DNA of 64,000 nucleotides from Streptomyces sp. NBC_01429. Its GTDB lineage: Bacteria > Actinomycetota > Actinomycetes > Streptomycetales > Streptomycetaceae. Within the stretch, counting starts at the first letter, position 1; the number at the start of each line of letters is the position of its first letter. The DNA is taken from the NCBI RefSeq assembly GCF_036231945.1, contig NZ_CP109599.1:3194501-3258500 (forward strand). The letters are read 5' to 3'. Shown in pieces: positions 28,105 through 37,554 of the stretch. Both the position numbers and the translations under genes were made by a program. The notes below the pieces were generated by a model. The model was not told the DNA's origin. It searched no databases and was given only the letters and a program-made list of their open reading frames with translations.

Positions 28105-28614
28105 GTGAGCAAGGAGAAGGAGAGCGTGCTGGCGGGCTTCAAGGCCTTCCTGATGCGCGGCAACGTGATCGACCTCGCGGTCGCGGTTGTCATCGGCGCG
28201 GCGTTCACCAATGTCGTGAACTCGCTCGTCAAGGGCGTGATCAACCCGCTGGTCGGCGCCTTCGGTACGCAGGACCTGAATCAGTACAGTTCGTGCCTCC
28301 AGGCGCCGTGCAAGACGAAGAACGGCGAGGTGGCCGACGGCATCCCGATCATGTGGGGATCGGTGCTCAGCTCCGTCCTCACGTTCCTGATCACCGCGGC
28401 CGTCGTCTACTTCCTGATGGTGCTGCCGATGTCCAAGTACCTCGCCAGGCGGGCCAGGCTCCAGGCCGCCAAGGAAGAGGTGCAGGAGGTCATGGAGGTC
28501 AGCGAGTTGGAGGTCCTGAAGGAGATCAGGGACGCCCTCGTGGCTCAGCGCGGCGCCACCGGTCCGGGGCAGAACGGCCCCGGACAGAACGGCCCGGGTC
28601 CGAACGCGACCTGA
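28105..28614 (+). CDS. mscL: Large-conductance mechanosensitive channel MscL
   Basis: 169 residues from GTG 28105 with AAAGG seven bases upstream; a GTG at 28087 is an alternative. The first helix KAFLMRGNVIDLAVAVVIGAAF contains the conserved pore segment, the second helix is VLTFLITAAVVYFLMVLPM, and the C-terminal charged helix carries EVQEVMEVSELEVLKEIRDAL. The tail ends in Gly/Pro/Asn repeats. The pentameric channel opens under membrane tension to release osmolytes. Confidence 0.92.
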   Translation: MSKEKESVLAGFKAFLMRGNVIDLAVAVVIGAAFTNVVNSLVKGVINPLVGAFGTQDLNQYSSCLQAPCKTKNGEVADGIPIMWGSVLSSVLTFLITAAVVYFLMVLPMSKYLARRARLQAAKEEVQEVMEVSELEVLKEIRDALVAQRGATGPGQNGPGQNGPGPNAT

Positions 28615-28666
28615 TTCCGGGCCCCGCTCGGCCGCTCGGCCGATGGTTCGCCGGGTGGCGGTGGGG

Positions 28667-28849
28667 TCAGATGTGGTGGGGCGGCTTCTCGTCGAGGAAG
28701 CGGGCGAGATCGGCGGCGCTGTCGCCGCTCGCGGCCGGCCGCTCTCCCCAGCCCCGGTCCGTGTCGTCCGAGGACGGCTGGTCCAGCGGGTCGTCGAAGA
28801 TCAGCGCCGGAACGGGACGCGGCGGCTGGGGTTCGGAGGCGGTGCTCAT
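28667..28849 (-). CDS. Small conserved-looking hypothetical protein
   Basis: 60 residues, acidic and Pro-rich, ending AADLARFLDEKPPHHI. It lies convergent to mscL and divergent from the P1 peptidase gene. GGAGG precedes the ATG but is only one base away, so initiation may be at another codon. No family recognised; I keep it because it fills the gap and has normal codon use. Confidence 0.5.
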   Translation of the reverse strand: MSTASEPQPPRPVPALIFDDPLDQPSSDDTDRGWGERPAASGDSAADLARFLDEKPPHHI

Positions 28850-28962
28850 ACCTCCAGAGTACGGGCGCGCGCTTCATGGCGATCCGGTCAGGGCCCGCGG
28901 TCCCTGACCGGGCCGGGTCCGCCAGGCGTCGGGCTCGGGTGCGCGTGGTACGGATGGGCGTC

Positions 28963-29991
28963 ATGAGCAATGACGCACTGACCGATGTTGCGGGACTGCG
29001 GGTCGGACACGCGCGGGTGGCCGGGCCCGGGGCACTGACCGGGACCACCGTCGTCCTCGCGCCGGAGGGCGGAGTGGTCGCCGCCGTGGATGTCCGGGGC
29101 GGTGGGCCGGCGACGCGGGAGACCGACGCTCTGGATCCGCGCAACATCGTCCAGCGGGTCGAGGCCGTCGTCCTTACGGGCGGCAGTTCGTTCGGGCTGG
29201 ACTCCGCCTCGGGTGTGGCGGCGTGGCTGGAGGAGCGCGGGCGCGGGATACGGGTCGGTACCGCTCCCGGCCAGGTCGTGCCGGTGGTTCCGGCTGCGGG
29301 CCTCTTCGATCTGGGGCGCGGTGGCGACTGGCGGGCCCGGCCGGACGCGACGACCGGGCGGGCGGCTGTGGAGGCCGCCGCCGCGACGGCGAGCGGGGCA
29401 CCGGTCGTGCGGGGCGCGGTGGGCGCCGGGACGGGCGCTCTCGCCGGACAGCTCAAGGGCGGGGTCGGCACGGCGAGTGCCCTGCTGGACAGCGGGGTGA
29501 CCGTGGCCGCCCTGGTCGTGGTCAACGCGGCGGGCTCGGCAGTCGATCCGCTGACGGGCGTACTGTACGGACGCTACTTCAGCGGCCGTCCGGAGTATCC
29601 GGCGGCCGAGGTCCACGAGGCGGCCGGCAGACGCCTGGCCGAGTTGCGCGAGCTGAACGGTCCGGCGCCGCTCAACACCACGCTCGCCGTGGTCGCCACC
29701 GACGCCGAACTGTCCCGTGCCCAGGCGCAGAAGCTCGCGGGCACGGCGCACGACGGTATCGCGCGCGCCGTCCGTCCGGTGCATCTGCTCAACGACGGCG
29801 ACACTGTTTTCGCGCTGTCGACCGGCCTGCACCCGCTCGACGAGAAGGGGCAACTCGCCCTCAACGAGGTGCTGGCGGCCGGTGCCGACGTGGTGACCAG
29901 GGCAATTGTCTCGGCCATGTGCGCGGCGCAGAGCGTGGACGGGCCGGGCGGTACGTTCCCTTCGTACCGTGATTTGTATGGGCTCGACTGA
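28963..29991 (+). CDS. P1 family (DmpA/S58) peptidase
   Basis: 342 residues from ATG 28963 (MSNDALTDVAGLRVGHARV). TGTTVVLAPEGG, VEAVVLTGGSSFGLDSASGV and GAVGAGTGA are typical of the L-aminopeptidase DmpA family; the autocatalytic and nucleophile region is near PLNTTLAVVATDA. Members are N-terminal nucleophile aminopeptidases that cut themselves into two chains. An ATG at 28954 is an alternative start. Confidence 0.87.
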   Translation: MSNDALTDVAGLRVGHARVAGPGALTGTTVVLAPEGGVVAAVDVRGGGPATRETDALDPRNIVQRVEAVVLTGGSSFGLDSASGVAAWLEERGRGIRVGTAPGQVVPVVPAAGLFDLGRGGDWRARPDATTGRAAVEAAAATASGAPVVRGAVGAGTGALAGQLKGGVGTASALLDSGVTVAALVVVNAAGSAVDPLTGVLYGRYFSGRPEYPAAEVHEAAGRRLAELRELNGPAPLNTTLAVVATDAELSRAQAQKLAGTAHDGIARAVRPVHLLNDGDTVFALSTGLHPLDEKGQLALNEVLAAGADVVTRAIVSAMCAAQSVDGPGGTFPSYRDLYGLD

Positions 29992-30137
29992 GGGGCGCGC
30001 CGGGCGAGTTGACCGGGGGCGTGGGGGAACTTCATGTACGCCCCCTTCGTTTTCCCAAACTTGGGACGCGATGTCAGCCCTAGGCGCTACGTTATGCAAT
30101 CACCAAGTGACATGTGGCGACGGCCTGGAGACCCATC

Positions 30138-31025
30138 TTGAACGATCCCTACGAGACAACCGAGACGCACCTCGAGCGACTCCTGGGTCGGGCACTCAAC
30201 TCCTTCGACCTGCCCGACGCAGTGGTCGACCGACTCGACCGTGCGCTGGCGCACGCCAGCTCGCTGTGTTCCGCGCACCACAGTGCGGGGCTGCACCGCG
30301 AGACGTACCGGCACACCTATCTGCTCGCTGATGGCAGCGCGCTCAGCCTCTGGGAGCTGGTGCACAACACCGGCCGGGACGGCGCGCGGCTGCACGAGCT
30401 GTACGCCGAGGAGTCCGGGGCTCAGCTCGCGGCGGCCCGCCTCTGCCGTCCCGGCAGCCCCGAGGCGCCGAGGCTGTCCGGCTTCGACGCCGAGTCCGGG
30501 GAGAACCGGGCGTTACCGGTGGACCCGGCCGGTCCGGAAGCCGTGTCCCCGGACGGGGAGCCGTCCATGGACGACCTCGCGGCCGGGCTGCTCTCGGAGC
30601 TGGAGTCGGAGCGCACGGCGGAGATCGACGCCCACCTCGCGCTGCTCCGCGCGCTGCGGGCCCTGCCCGCGCCGGCACCGGCTCCCCGGCACCGGATGTA
30701 CTCCCCGGACAACTCCCCCGACCACGCCCGCCGGGTGCTGCGCCGGGCGGAGAACGACGACCGGCCGGGAGAGGAGACCGGGCTGCTGCTGAAGACGGCT
30801 TTCGCGCACCACATCACCCAGGTCTTCGGCCGGCAGTGCCAGGTCGAGGGCAAGGACGCCGGGTTCATGCTCTACGAGCACGCGTTCCTGCTGATCGACG
30901 GCAGCGAGACGAGCCTCTGGGAGGTCGAGCACACGGCGACACGGGACGGCCGTCATATGTGCGAGGTGTACGAGACGGAAAGCGCCGCGCGCGAAGCCAT
31001 GGAGCTTCGCGCGCAGGTGAGATGA
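30138..31025 (+). CDS. DUF6227-like protein, possible internal repeat
   Basis: About 295 residues from TTG 30138, which has GGAG upstream; a GTG lies at 30114. Two similar halves are visible: HRETYRHTYLLADGSALSLWELVHNTGRDGARLHELY near residue 58 and EHAFLLIDGSETSLWEVEHTATRDGRHMCEVY near 250. The protein therefore looks like a duplicated about 60-residue domain joined by a variable linker. It resembles streptomycete DUF6227 proteins as I remember them. Function unknown. Confidence 0.65.
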   Translation: MNDPYETTETHLERLLGRALNSFDLPDAVVDRLDRALAHASSLCSAHHSAGLHRETYRHTYLLADGSALSLWELVHNTGRDGARLHELYAEESGAQLAAARLCRPGSPEAPRLSGFDAESGENRALPVDPAGPEAVSPDGEPSMDDLAAGLLSELESERTAEIDAHLALLRALRALPAPAPAPRHRMYSPDNSPDHARRVLRRAENDDRPGEETGLLLKTAFAHHITQVFGRQCQVEGKDAGFMLYEHAFLLIDGSETSLWEVEHTATRDGRHMCEVYETESAAREAMELRAQVR

Positions 31026-31066
31026 GCGGGTGAACGGGCGAGCGGGGTGGTGGTGAGGGAGTGCGA

Positions 31067-31107
31067 CGGGTCGTACGGCCGCCAGGGGTGGCCGGCCGTA
31101 CGACCCG
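31067..31107. terminator. Bidirectional terminator
   Basis: Perfect 14-bp stem (31067-31080 and 31094-31107) in the gap between the convergent DUF6227-like gene and fruA. Confidence 0.75.
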
Positions 31108-31119
31108 GGGTGGACGCGC

Positions 31120-33246
31120 TCAGGCGGCCACCGGCACCTTGGCCTCCGTCGTGGCTCCGCCTTCGGTGGCGGCCTCGGATTCCCCGGCCTGGTCGGGACG
31201 GCCGGTCTTGCGGGCGCCCTTGAGCAGGATGACCAGTCCGGCGCTGACCGCCGTACCCGCCGCGATCGCGATCAGGTAGAGGAAGGGGTGGCCGATGAGG
31301 GGGATCACGAAGATGCCGCCGTGCGGAGCCCGCAGGGTGCACTCGAAGAGCATCGAGAGCGCGCCGGTGACCGCGCCGCCCGCCATGGCCGACGGGATGA
31401 CGCGCAGCGGGTCGGCCGCGGCGAACGGGATCGCGCCCTCGGTGATGAAGGAGGCGCCGAGGACCCAGGCCGCCTTGCCGTTCTCCCGTTCGGTACGGGT
31501 GAACAGCTTGCCCCGCACCGTCGTGGCGAGCGCCATGGCCAGCGGGGGGACCATGCCCGCCGCCATCACGGCGGCCATGACCTTGAGACTGCCGTCGTTG
31601 GGGTTGGCGAGACCGCCGACCGCGAAGGCGTAGGCCACCTTGTTCAGCGGGCCGCCCAGGTCGAAGCACATCATCAGGCCGAGAATGACGCCGAGGATGA
31701 TCGCGTTGGTGCCGGAGAGGCCGGACAGCCAGTCGGTCAGGGCCTTCTGGAGTTCGGCGATCGGCTTGCCGACCACCAGGAACATCAGGAAGCCGACGAC
31801 CATGGAGGAGATCAGTGGAATCACGACCACCGGCATGATTCCGCGCAACGGCCCGGGCACGCGGACCCGTTGGATGGCCATCACCGTGCCACCGGCGATC
31901 AGACCGGCGGCCAGCCCGCCGAGGAAGCCCGCGTTGATGGTGAGGGCGATGGAGCCGCCGACGAAGCCGGGGACCAGACCCGGACGGTCGGCCATCCCGT
32001 AGGCGATGTAGCCAGCGAGGACCGGCACCAGGAAGCTGAAGGCCAGTCCACCGATCTGGAACAGCAACGCCGCCCAGCTGGTGTGGTCGCCCCAGGCGAA
32101 GTGCTCCGCCACGGAGGGGGCCTTGTCGACGGTGTAGCCGCCGATGGCGAAGCCGAGGGCGATGAGGAGCCCGCCCGCGGCCACGAAGGGAACCATGTAG
32201 CTGACCCCGGACATCAGCCACTTGCGGAGCTTGGTGCCATAGCCCTCACCGGGCTCCCCGGCGCCCTCGACCGGCGTGGTGTGGGCGCCCGCGGTGCCGG
32301 TCACCTCGCCGCGTGCGGCCTTGCCGCGCACTTCGGCGATCAGTTCGGCGGGCCGGTTGATGCCGGCCTTGACGCCGACGTCGACGGTGGGCTTTCCGGC
32401 GAAGCGTTCCTTCTCCCGTACGGGCACGTCGTGGGCGAAGATCACGGCGTCGGCGGCGGCGATCACGGCCGGGTCGAGCCGGTTGAAACCGGAGGATCCC
32501 TGCGGCTCGACGACCAGCTCGACGCCCGCCTGCTGCCCGGCCTGCTCCAGCGCCTCGGCGGCCATGTAGGTGTGGGCGATGCCCGTGGGGCAGGAGGTGA
32601 CGGCGACGATACGGAAGACCTCGGACGCTGACGCGGACACGGGCTCGGGCGCCGGGGAGTCCACCACGGCCGCCGTGGCCGCCACGGCCGCCGCAGCGCC
32701 CTCCGGGGCGGCTCCCCCGGCCTCAGCGGCCTCCGGAGCGGCAGCGGCCTTCGGAGCCGCCTCGGAGGGCGTCTCCGGGGCCGTCCGAGGGCTCTCCTGG
32801 GTGGCCTCCTCGCCACGGATCAGCGCGGCGGCCGCCGAGGCGTCCGTCGCCGACCGCAGCGCCGTCGTGAACTCCTCGTTCATCAGCCGACGGGCCAGCG
32901 CCGAGAGGATCGTCAGATGCGCGTCGTCCGCCCCGGCCGGCGCGGCGATCAGGAAGATCAGGTCCGCCGGGCCGTCGGGAGCGCCGAAGTCGATGCCCCG
33001 CGCCGAGCGGCCGAAAGCGAGCGTCGGCTCGCTGACGTGCGCGCTGCGGCAGTGCGGGATGCCGATGCCACCGTCCAGGCCGGTCGGCATCTGCGCCTCG
33101 CGCGCCGCCACATCGGCCAGGAAGCCGTCCAGGTCGGTGACCCGGCCCAGGGTCACCATCCGTTCGGCCAGCGAGCGGGCCGCTGCTTCCTTGGTCTCGG
33201 CGGCCAGGTCGAGGTCGACCAGGTCCGCGGTGATCATCTCGCTCAT
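31120..33246 (-). CDS. fruA: Fructose-specific PTS enzyme IIABC
   Basis: 708 residues from ATG 33246, with AAAGGAG upstream. An N-terminal EIIA domain carries the phospho-histidine in GIGIPHCRSAH (His65). An Ala/Glu/Pro-rich linker follows, then an EIIB domain with the active cysteine in VTSCPTGIAHTYMA (about Cys219). The membrane EIIC domain (about 320-690) has conserved GFLGGLAAGLIAGG and MCFDLGGPLNKVAYAF. It imports fructose as fructose-1-phosphate. It is the third gene of fruR-fruK-fruA. The C-terminal tail is short and charged. Confidence 0.93.
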   Translation of the reverse strand: MSEMITADLVDLDLAAETKEAAARSLAERMVTLGRVTDLDGFLADVAAREAQMPTGLDGGIGIPHCRSAHVSEPTLAFGRSARGIDFGAPDGPADLIFLIAAPAGADDAHLTILSALARRLMNEEFTTALRSATDASAAAALIRGEEATQESPRTAPETPSEAAPKAAAAPEAAEAGGAAPEGAAAAVAATAAVVDSPAPEPVSASASEVFRIVAVTSCPTGIAHTYMAAEALEQAGQQAGVELVVEPQGSSGFNRLDPAVIAAADAVIFAHDVPVREKERFAGKPTVDVGVKAGINRPAELIAEVRGKAARGEVTGTAGAHTTPVEGAGEPGEGYGTKLRKWLMSGVSYMVPFVAAGGLLIALGFAIGGYTVDKAPSVAEHFAWGDHTSWAALLFQIGGLAFSFLVPVLAGYIAYGMADRPGLVPGFVGGSIALTINAGFLGGLAAGLIAGGTVMAIQRVRVPGPLRGIMPVVVIPLISSMVVGFLMFLVVGKPIAELQKALTDWLSGLSGTNAIILGVILGLMMCFDLGGPLNKVAYAFAVGGLANPNDGSLKVMAAVMAAGMVPPLAMALATTVRGKLFTRTERENGKAAWVLGASFITEGAIPFAAADPLRVIPSAMAGGAVTGALSMLFECTLRAPHGGIFVIPLIGHPFLYLIAIAAGTAVSAGLVILLKGARKTGRPDQAGESEAATEGGATTEAKVPVAA

Positions 33247-33300
33247 CGCGGGCTCCTTTGCTCGCTTATCGCGCAGGTCAGAGGGGTGGTGGGGACAGCA

Positions 33301-33360
33301 GGAGAGGAACAGGAAGAGAAAGAGGAGGAAGAAGGAGAAGAGGAGGATTGGGAGCAGGAA
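33301..33360. repeat. Near-homopurine tract upstream of fruA
   Basis: 60 bases of G and A on the plus strand with only four pyrimidines; 33311-33347 is uninterrupted. Seen from fruA it is a pyrimidine-rich leader about 55 bp before the start codon. It fills much of the 136-bp fruK-fruA gap. Confidence 0.7.
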
Positions 33361-33382
33361 TGGGGGTGCGGGAGGGGAAGGC

Positions 33383-34432
33383 TCATGGGGCGGGCTCCGT
33401 GAGAAGGCGGTCCAGCGGTACATCCGCGGTCACCGTGACCGCCGACAGATCCAGATCCCCCGGCGACGGCATCACGCTGCCGGGCAGCTGTACGGCCGCC
33501 GCGCCGTGCGCGACGGCGGACGCGAGCGCCGCCGGGCCCTCGCCGCCCGCCGCCAGGAAGCCGGCGAGCGAGGCATCGCCCGCACCGACATTACTGCGGA
33601 CCGAGGCGACCGTGGCGGAGCCGAAGTACGTCCCCTCCGCCGAGACCAGCAGCTGGCCGTCCGCCCCGAGACTGGCGAGGACGGATCCGGCGCCGTACGT
33701 CCGCAGCTCCTCCGCGGCCTTGACCGCGTCCCCCACCGTGGTGAGGGGGCGGCCGACGGCCTCGGCCAGTTCCTCGGCGTTCGGCTTGACGACGTCCGGG
33801 CGCTCGCGCAGCGCCGCCAGCAGCGAGGGCCCCGAGGTGTCGAGCGCGATCCTCGCCCCGGCGCGGTGGGCGCGGGCGACCAGCTCGGCGTACCACTCGG
33901 GGGCGAGGCCGCGCGGCAGGCTGCCGCAGCAGGCGATCCAGGTCGGCGTGGACGGCTCGGCGTCCGGAGAAGGCGCGTCCGGAGAAAACGCGTCCCCGGA
34001 CGCGTCTTCTCCGGACGCGCCTCCCGGCCCGTCGGCCCGGGTGCCCGTCGCGTGGATCCGCTCACGGATCGTGGAGAGCAGCGCCTCCGACTCGGCGGCG
34101 GTCAGCTCCGGTCCGGGCGCGTTGATCTTGGTCAGGGTGCCGTCGGGTTCGGCCAGCGCGATGTTGGAGCGGGTCGCGCCCGCGACCGGCACCGGCACGA
34201 CCTCGATGCCCTGCTCCGCGAGCAGCTCAGCGACGAGCGCGCCCGGAGCGCCGCCGAGGGGCAGAACGGCGACCGTGCGCCGCCCGGCCGCCGCGACGGC
34301 CCGCGAGACGTTGACGCCCTTGCCGCCCGGGTCCATGCGCTCGGCCGTGGCCCGCAGTACTTCGCCCCGGTCGAGCGCCGGGACCTCGTACGTACGGTCC
34401 AGGCTGGGGTTGGGGGTGACGGTGAGGATCAT
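33383..34432 (-). CDS. fruK: 1-phosphofructokinase
   Basis: 349 residues of the PfkB/ribokinase family. MILTVTPNPSLDRTYEVPAL at the start, MDPGGKGVNVSRAVAAAGR, VKPNAEELAEAVGRPL and the catalytic SNVGAGDASLAGFLA identify a 1-phosphofructokinase. It phosphorylates fructose-1-phosphate made by FruA. AGGAG precedes the ATG; it starts ten bases after fruR. An insertion around residues 135-155 is rich in Ser, Asp, Pro and Gly (DASGDAFSPDAPSPDAE), coded by tandem GTCCGGAGA-like repeats. Confidence 0.9.
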   Translation of the reverse strand: MILTVTPNPSLDRTYEVPALDRGEVLRATAERMDPGGKGVNVSRAVAAAGRRTVAVLPLGGAPGALVAELLAEQGIEVVPVPVAGATRSNIALAEPDGTLTKINAPGPELTAAESEALLSTIRERIHATGTRADGPGGASGEDASGDAFSPDAPSPDAEPSTPTWIACCGSLPRGLAPEWYAELVARAHRAGARIALDTSGPSLLAALRERPDVVKPNAEELAEAVGRPLTTVGDAVKAAEELRTYGAGSVLASLGADGQLLVSAEGTYFGSATVASVRSNVGAGDASLAGFLAAGGEGPAALASAVAHGAAAVQLPGSVMPSPGDLDLSAVTVTADVPLDRLLTEPAP

Positions 34433-34442
34433 GCGGGCGCTC

Positions 34443-35204
34443 CTAAACGCTCAGCACTTCGGTGCCGGCGGCCTCGACCGCGGCGACGTCCGAAGGGCTG
34501 AGCCCGCTGTCGGTGATGAGCAGATCGACATCGGCGAGCGTGCCGAAGCGCGCGAAGTGCTCCTGGCCGTGCTTGGCCGAGTCGGCGAGCAGCACCACCC
34601 GCCGGGCGGCGCCGACGAGCGCGCGCTTCACGGCGGCCTCGGCAAGGTCCGGCGTGGTCAGCCCGCCATCGGGGGAGAAACCGTTGGTGCCGAGGAAGAC
34701 GACATCGGCGTTGATCTCGCCGTACGCACGCAGCGCCCAGGCGTCGACCGCGGCCCGGGTGCGGTGCCGTACCCGGCCGCCGACCAGATGCAGATCGATC
34801 CCCGGGTGGTCGGCGAGCCGGGCGGCGACGGGCAGCGCGTGCGTGACGACGGTGAGTCCGCACTCCAGCGGCAGGGCCGCCGCCAGCCGCGCCACGGTCG
34901 AACCGGCGTCCAGGATCACGCTGCCGTCCGCCGGCAGCTCGGCGAGCGCCGCGTGGGCGATGCGGTCCTTCTCGTCGGCCGCCGTGGACTCGCGCTCCGC
35001 GAGGTCCGGCTCGAACTCCAGCCGCCCGGCCGGGATGGCCCCACCGTGCACGCGCCGTACAAGTCCGGCCCGGTCCAGGGCCTTGAGATCACGCCGTACG
35101 GTCTCGGCGGTGACCTGGAACTCCTCGGCCAGCGACAGCACATCGACCCGGCCGCTCTCGCGGGCCAGGCGCAGGATCTCCTGCTGACGCTCCGGTGCGT
35201 ACAT
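34443..35204 (-). CDS. fruR: DeoR-family repressor of the fructose operon
   Basis: 253 residues. The N-terminal DeoR winged helix RQQEILRLARESGRVDVLSL...VTAETVRRDLKALDRAGLVRRVHGGA is complete, and the C-terminal sugar-phosphate isomerase-like sensor includes LDAGSTVARLA and VFLGTNGFSPDGGLTTPDLAEA. It is first in the operon, so it should control its own transcription with fruK and fruA, with a fructose phosphate as probable effector. No strong SD precedes the ATG. Confidence 0.88.
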   Translation of the reverse strand: MYAPERQQEILRLARESGRVDVLSLAEEFQVTAETVRRDLKALDRAGLVRRVHGGAIPAGRLEFEPDLAERESTAADEKDRIAHAALAELPADGSVILDAGSTVARLAAALPLECGLTVVTHALPVAARLADHPGIDLHLVGGRVRHRTRAAVDAWALRAYGEINADVVFLGTNGFSPDGGLTTPDLAEAAVKRALVGAARRVVLLADSAKHGQEHFARFGTLADVDLLITDSGLSPSDVAAVEAAGTEVLSV

Positions 35205-35426
35205 GTGGTTTTACGTCCGTTCCGTGCCCGAACCTGTGGTTTCGACGGAAGGCTACGCGCACATTTCTACAAAGTAAACAGATACGGACGTAGCGCGGAC
35301 ACGATCGGGCATCGATCGACAGAGATCGGCGGATACTGATGGAGAGGGTTACGAAACCGGAACTGTGGCATCATCGGCGTCCATCCATCCCCCGGGGGGG
35401 GTGTGGAACGGGGAGGGGGACGGACC

Positions 35427-35726
35427 ATGAGCTGGTACACCTTGGTGCCGTGCGCGGTCATGGCGGTGTGCACGGCGATGACCGGAACCGCGGCCATCAG
35501 GACGGGATGGCTGTTCCCGTGGCTGCGCGGGCGGCTGTTCCGGCCGGGGCTGTTCGGCGGCGCGCTGCTGGTCATGGCGGCGGCCTTCGTTCTCCAGCTG
35601 GTCGGCGGCCTGTTCGTCGACGATCCGGACGCCCGGCTCCGGTTCTTCGACGCACCGGGAATGGTCGGCCTGGTGGTCGCCCTCGGAATGATCACGTTCG
35701 CCCAGCAACCGGTGCGCGACCGCTGA
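35427..35726 (+). CDS. Small membrane protein
   Basis: 99 residues from ATG 35427 preceded by a G-rich SD region. Three hydrophobic segments are visible (LVPCAVMAVCTAMTGTAA, GLFGGALLVMAAAFVLQLVGG, MVGLVVALGMITF). No family recognised. It is divergent from fruR and convergent with the next MFS gene. Confidence 0.7.
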   Translation: MSWYTLVPCAVMAVCTAMTGTAAIRTGWLFPWLRGRLFRPGLFGGALLVMAAAFVLQLVGGLFVDDPDARLRFFDAPGMVGLVVALGMITFAQQPVRDR

Positions 35727-35801
35727 ACCACGACGGCCGCGCACCATGGGGCCAAAGGACACCCGACGCCAAAGGACAACGGCGTCAAAGAACAACGGGC
35801 T

Positions 35802-37445
35802 CTACGGAGTCTCCGCGACGTCCTCCACGTGCGCCTTCGCCCGGGCCGGCAGCGCGAACATCACCGCGAAGATCACGGCGAGCACCGCCACGACCCACCA
35901 CAGCGCGTTCTGGAACCCGTCCGCGAAGGCCGCGCCGACCATGCCGGGCCCGGCTGCCACCGCGCCCGTCGCCGCCGCTCCGGCCGCCGCCGCTCCGCCC
36001 GCCAGGCGGTCGTCGACCACGCCGAAGAACACCACCGACACCAGCCCGAGACCGAGCGCGTTGCCCATCTGCTGCACCGTGTTGATCAGGCCGGACGCGG
36101 ACCCCGAGTGCTCGCGGGGCACCCCGGACAGCACCGCGTCCGTCAGCGGGGCCACGATCAGCCCCATGCCCAGACCCATGACCGTCAGGGGCAGGATCAT
36201 CTGCCAGGAGTGGATCTCCTGCCCGTACCTTCCGGCCGCCCAGATGTAGAGCAGCAGCCCCGCGATCATCGTGAGCGCGCCCGCCTGGAGCACCTTCCTG
36301 CCGAAGCGCGGCACGAGCTTCTGTACGGAGAGACCTGCCGCGACCGACACCGCGACCGAGAACGGCACCCCGGTCAGCCCCGCGCGCAACGGGCTCCAGC
36401 CGAGTCCCAGTTGCATGTAGAGCGTCCAGACCAGGAAGAAGATGCCCAGCGCTATCCCGAAAGTGAGCTGGACCGCGATGCCCGCGGCGAAACTCTTGAT
36501 CCGGAACAGCGACAGTTCGATCAGCGGTGAGCCGTCCCTGGACGCCTTCCTCCGCTCGAACACCACCAGGACCCCCAGCACACCGACGCCGGCGATCATG
36601 CACACATGGCCCCACAGCGGCCAGCCCAGTTCACGGCCCCGGGTGAGCGGATAGATCAGCATCAGCAGCGCGGCCGTCACCAGCGCCACACCGACCAGAT
36701 CGAGCCGGAGCGCCTTGGGAGCTCTGGACTCGGTGATGAATCTGCGGCCGAGCAGCACCCCCGCCACGCCGACCGGCAGGTTGATGAGGAAGATCGGGCG
36801 CCATTCGAGGCCGAAGAGATTCCACTGCGTGAGCAGTGCGCCGAGCAGCGGCCCCGATACGGCGCCCAGGCCGACGATGGCGCCGAACATCCCGAAGACC
36901 TTGCCGCGTTCGTGTGCCGGAAAGGTGACATGGATGATCGCCAGCACCTGCGGCACCATCATCGCGGCCATCGCGCCCTGGAGCAGCCGGGATCCGACGA
37001 GCATCTCCGCGTTGACGGCGAAGCCGCACAGGGCCGAGGCGATCGTGAAGCCGGTGATACCGATCAGAAAAAGCCGCTTTCGGCCGTAAATGTCACCCAG
37101 TCGCCCACCAGTGATCAGACCGGCGGCAAACGCCAGCGCGTACCCGGCGGTGATCCACTGGATCGCCCCGAACGAGGCCCCCAGATCCCGTTCCATGCTC
37201 GGGACGGCGATATTGACGATGGTGACGTCGACGAGATCCATGAAGGCGGCGGTCATGACGACGGCCAGCGCCAGCCAGCGGCGCCGGTCACCGCCGGGCA
37301 CGGACGGCGGAACAGCGGACGCCGGGGGAGGCCCGGGAACCCGGGAGGCCCCGGAGGCACCGGAAGTCCCGGAAGCGCCTGGAGCGCCGGAAAGCGGAGA
37401 ATCCACGGGAACAGGGGTTCCCGTGGACGTGGTGGAAGAACTCAT
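35802..37445 (-). CDS. MFS drug transporter, DHA2 (14-helix) family
   Basis: About 547 residues from ATG 37445. The first 35 residues are Gly/Ser/Pro/Ala-rich, followed by fourteen predicted helices. VDVTIVNIAVPSMERDLGAS and WITAGYALAFAAGLITGGRLGDIYGRKRLFLIG are EmrB/QacA signatures; LGAVSGPLLGALLTQW is motif C of antiporters. It is divergent from a WYL regulator, with a perfect palindrome between them, so efflux of an unknown compound under that regulator is likely. Confidence 0.87.
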   Translation of the reverse strand: MSSSTTSTGTPVPVDSPLSGAPGASGTSGASGASRVPGPPPASAVPPSVPGGDRRRWLALAVVMTAAFMDLVDVTIVNIAVPSMERDLGASFGAIQWITAGYALAFAAGLITGGRLGDIYGRKRLFLIGITGFTIASALCGFAVNAEMLVGSRLLQGAMAAMMVPQVLAIIHVTFPAHERGKVFGMFGAIVGLGAVSGPLLGALLTQWNLFGLEWRPIFLINLPVGVAGVLLGRRFITESRAPKALRLDLVGVALVTAALLMLIYPLTRGRELGWPLWGHVCMIAGVGVLGVLVVFERRKASRDGSPLIELSLFRIKSFAAGIAVQLTFGIALGIFFLVWTLYMQLGLGWSPLRAGLTGVPFSVAVSVAAGLSVQKLVPRFGRKVLQAGALTMIAGLLLYIWAAGRYGQEIHSWQMILPLTVMGLGMGLIVAPLTDAVLSGVPREHSGSASGLINTVQQMGNALGLGLVSVVFFGVVDDRLAGGAAAAGAAATGAVAAGPGMVGAAFADGFQNALWWVVAVLAVIFAVMFALPARAKAHVEDVAETP

Positions 37446-37459
37446 GCGGCAGAAGCTAG

Positions 37460-37494
37460 GCGCCATCTAGGCCAATGCGTGTCCTAGATGGCGC
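37460..37494. promoter_or_regulatory. Perfect 12-bp inverted repeat, candidate WYL operator
   Basis: GCGCCATCTAGG (37460-37471) and CCTAGATGGCGC (37483-37494) are exact reverse complements separated by eleven bases, so the half-sites are 23 bp apart centre to centre, about two helical turns. The site sits 14 bp upstream of the MFS start and 60 bp upstream of the WYL gene, where it could control both. Confidence 0.75.
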
Positions 37495-37554
37495 GCACGA
37501 TGAACTCATGACCGAGACCGAGACCACAGAGACCACCGAGACCCCGGCGACCTC

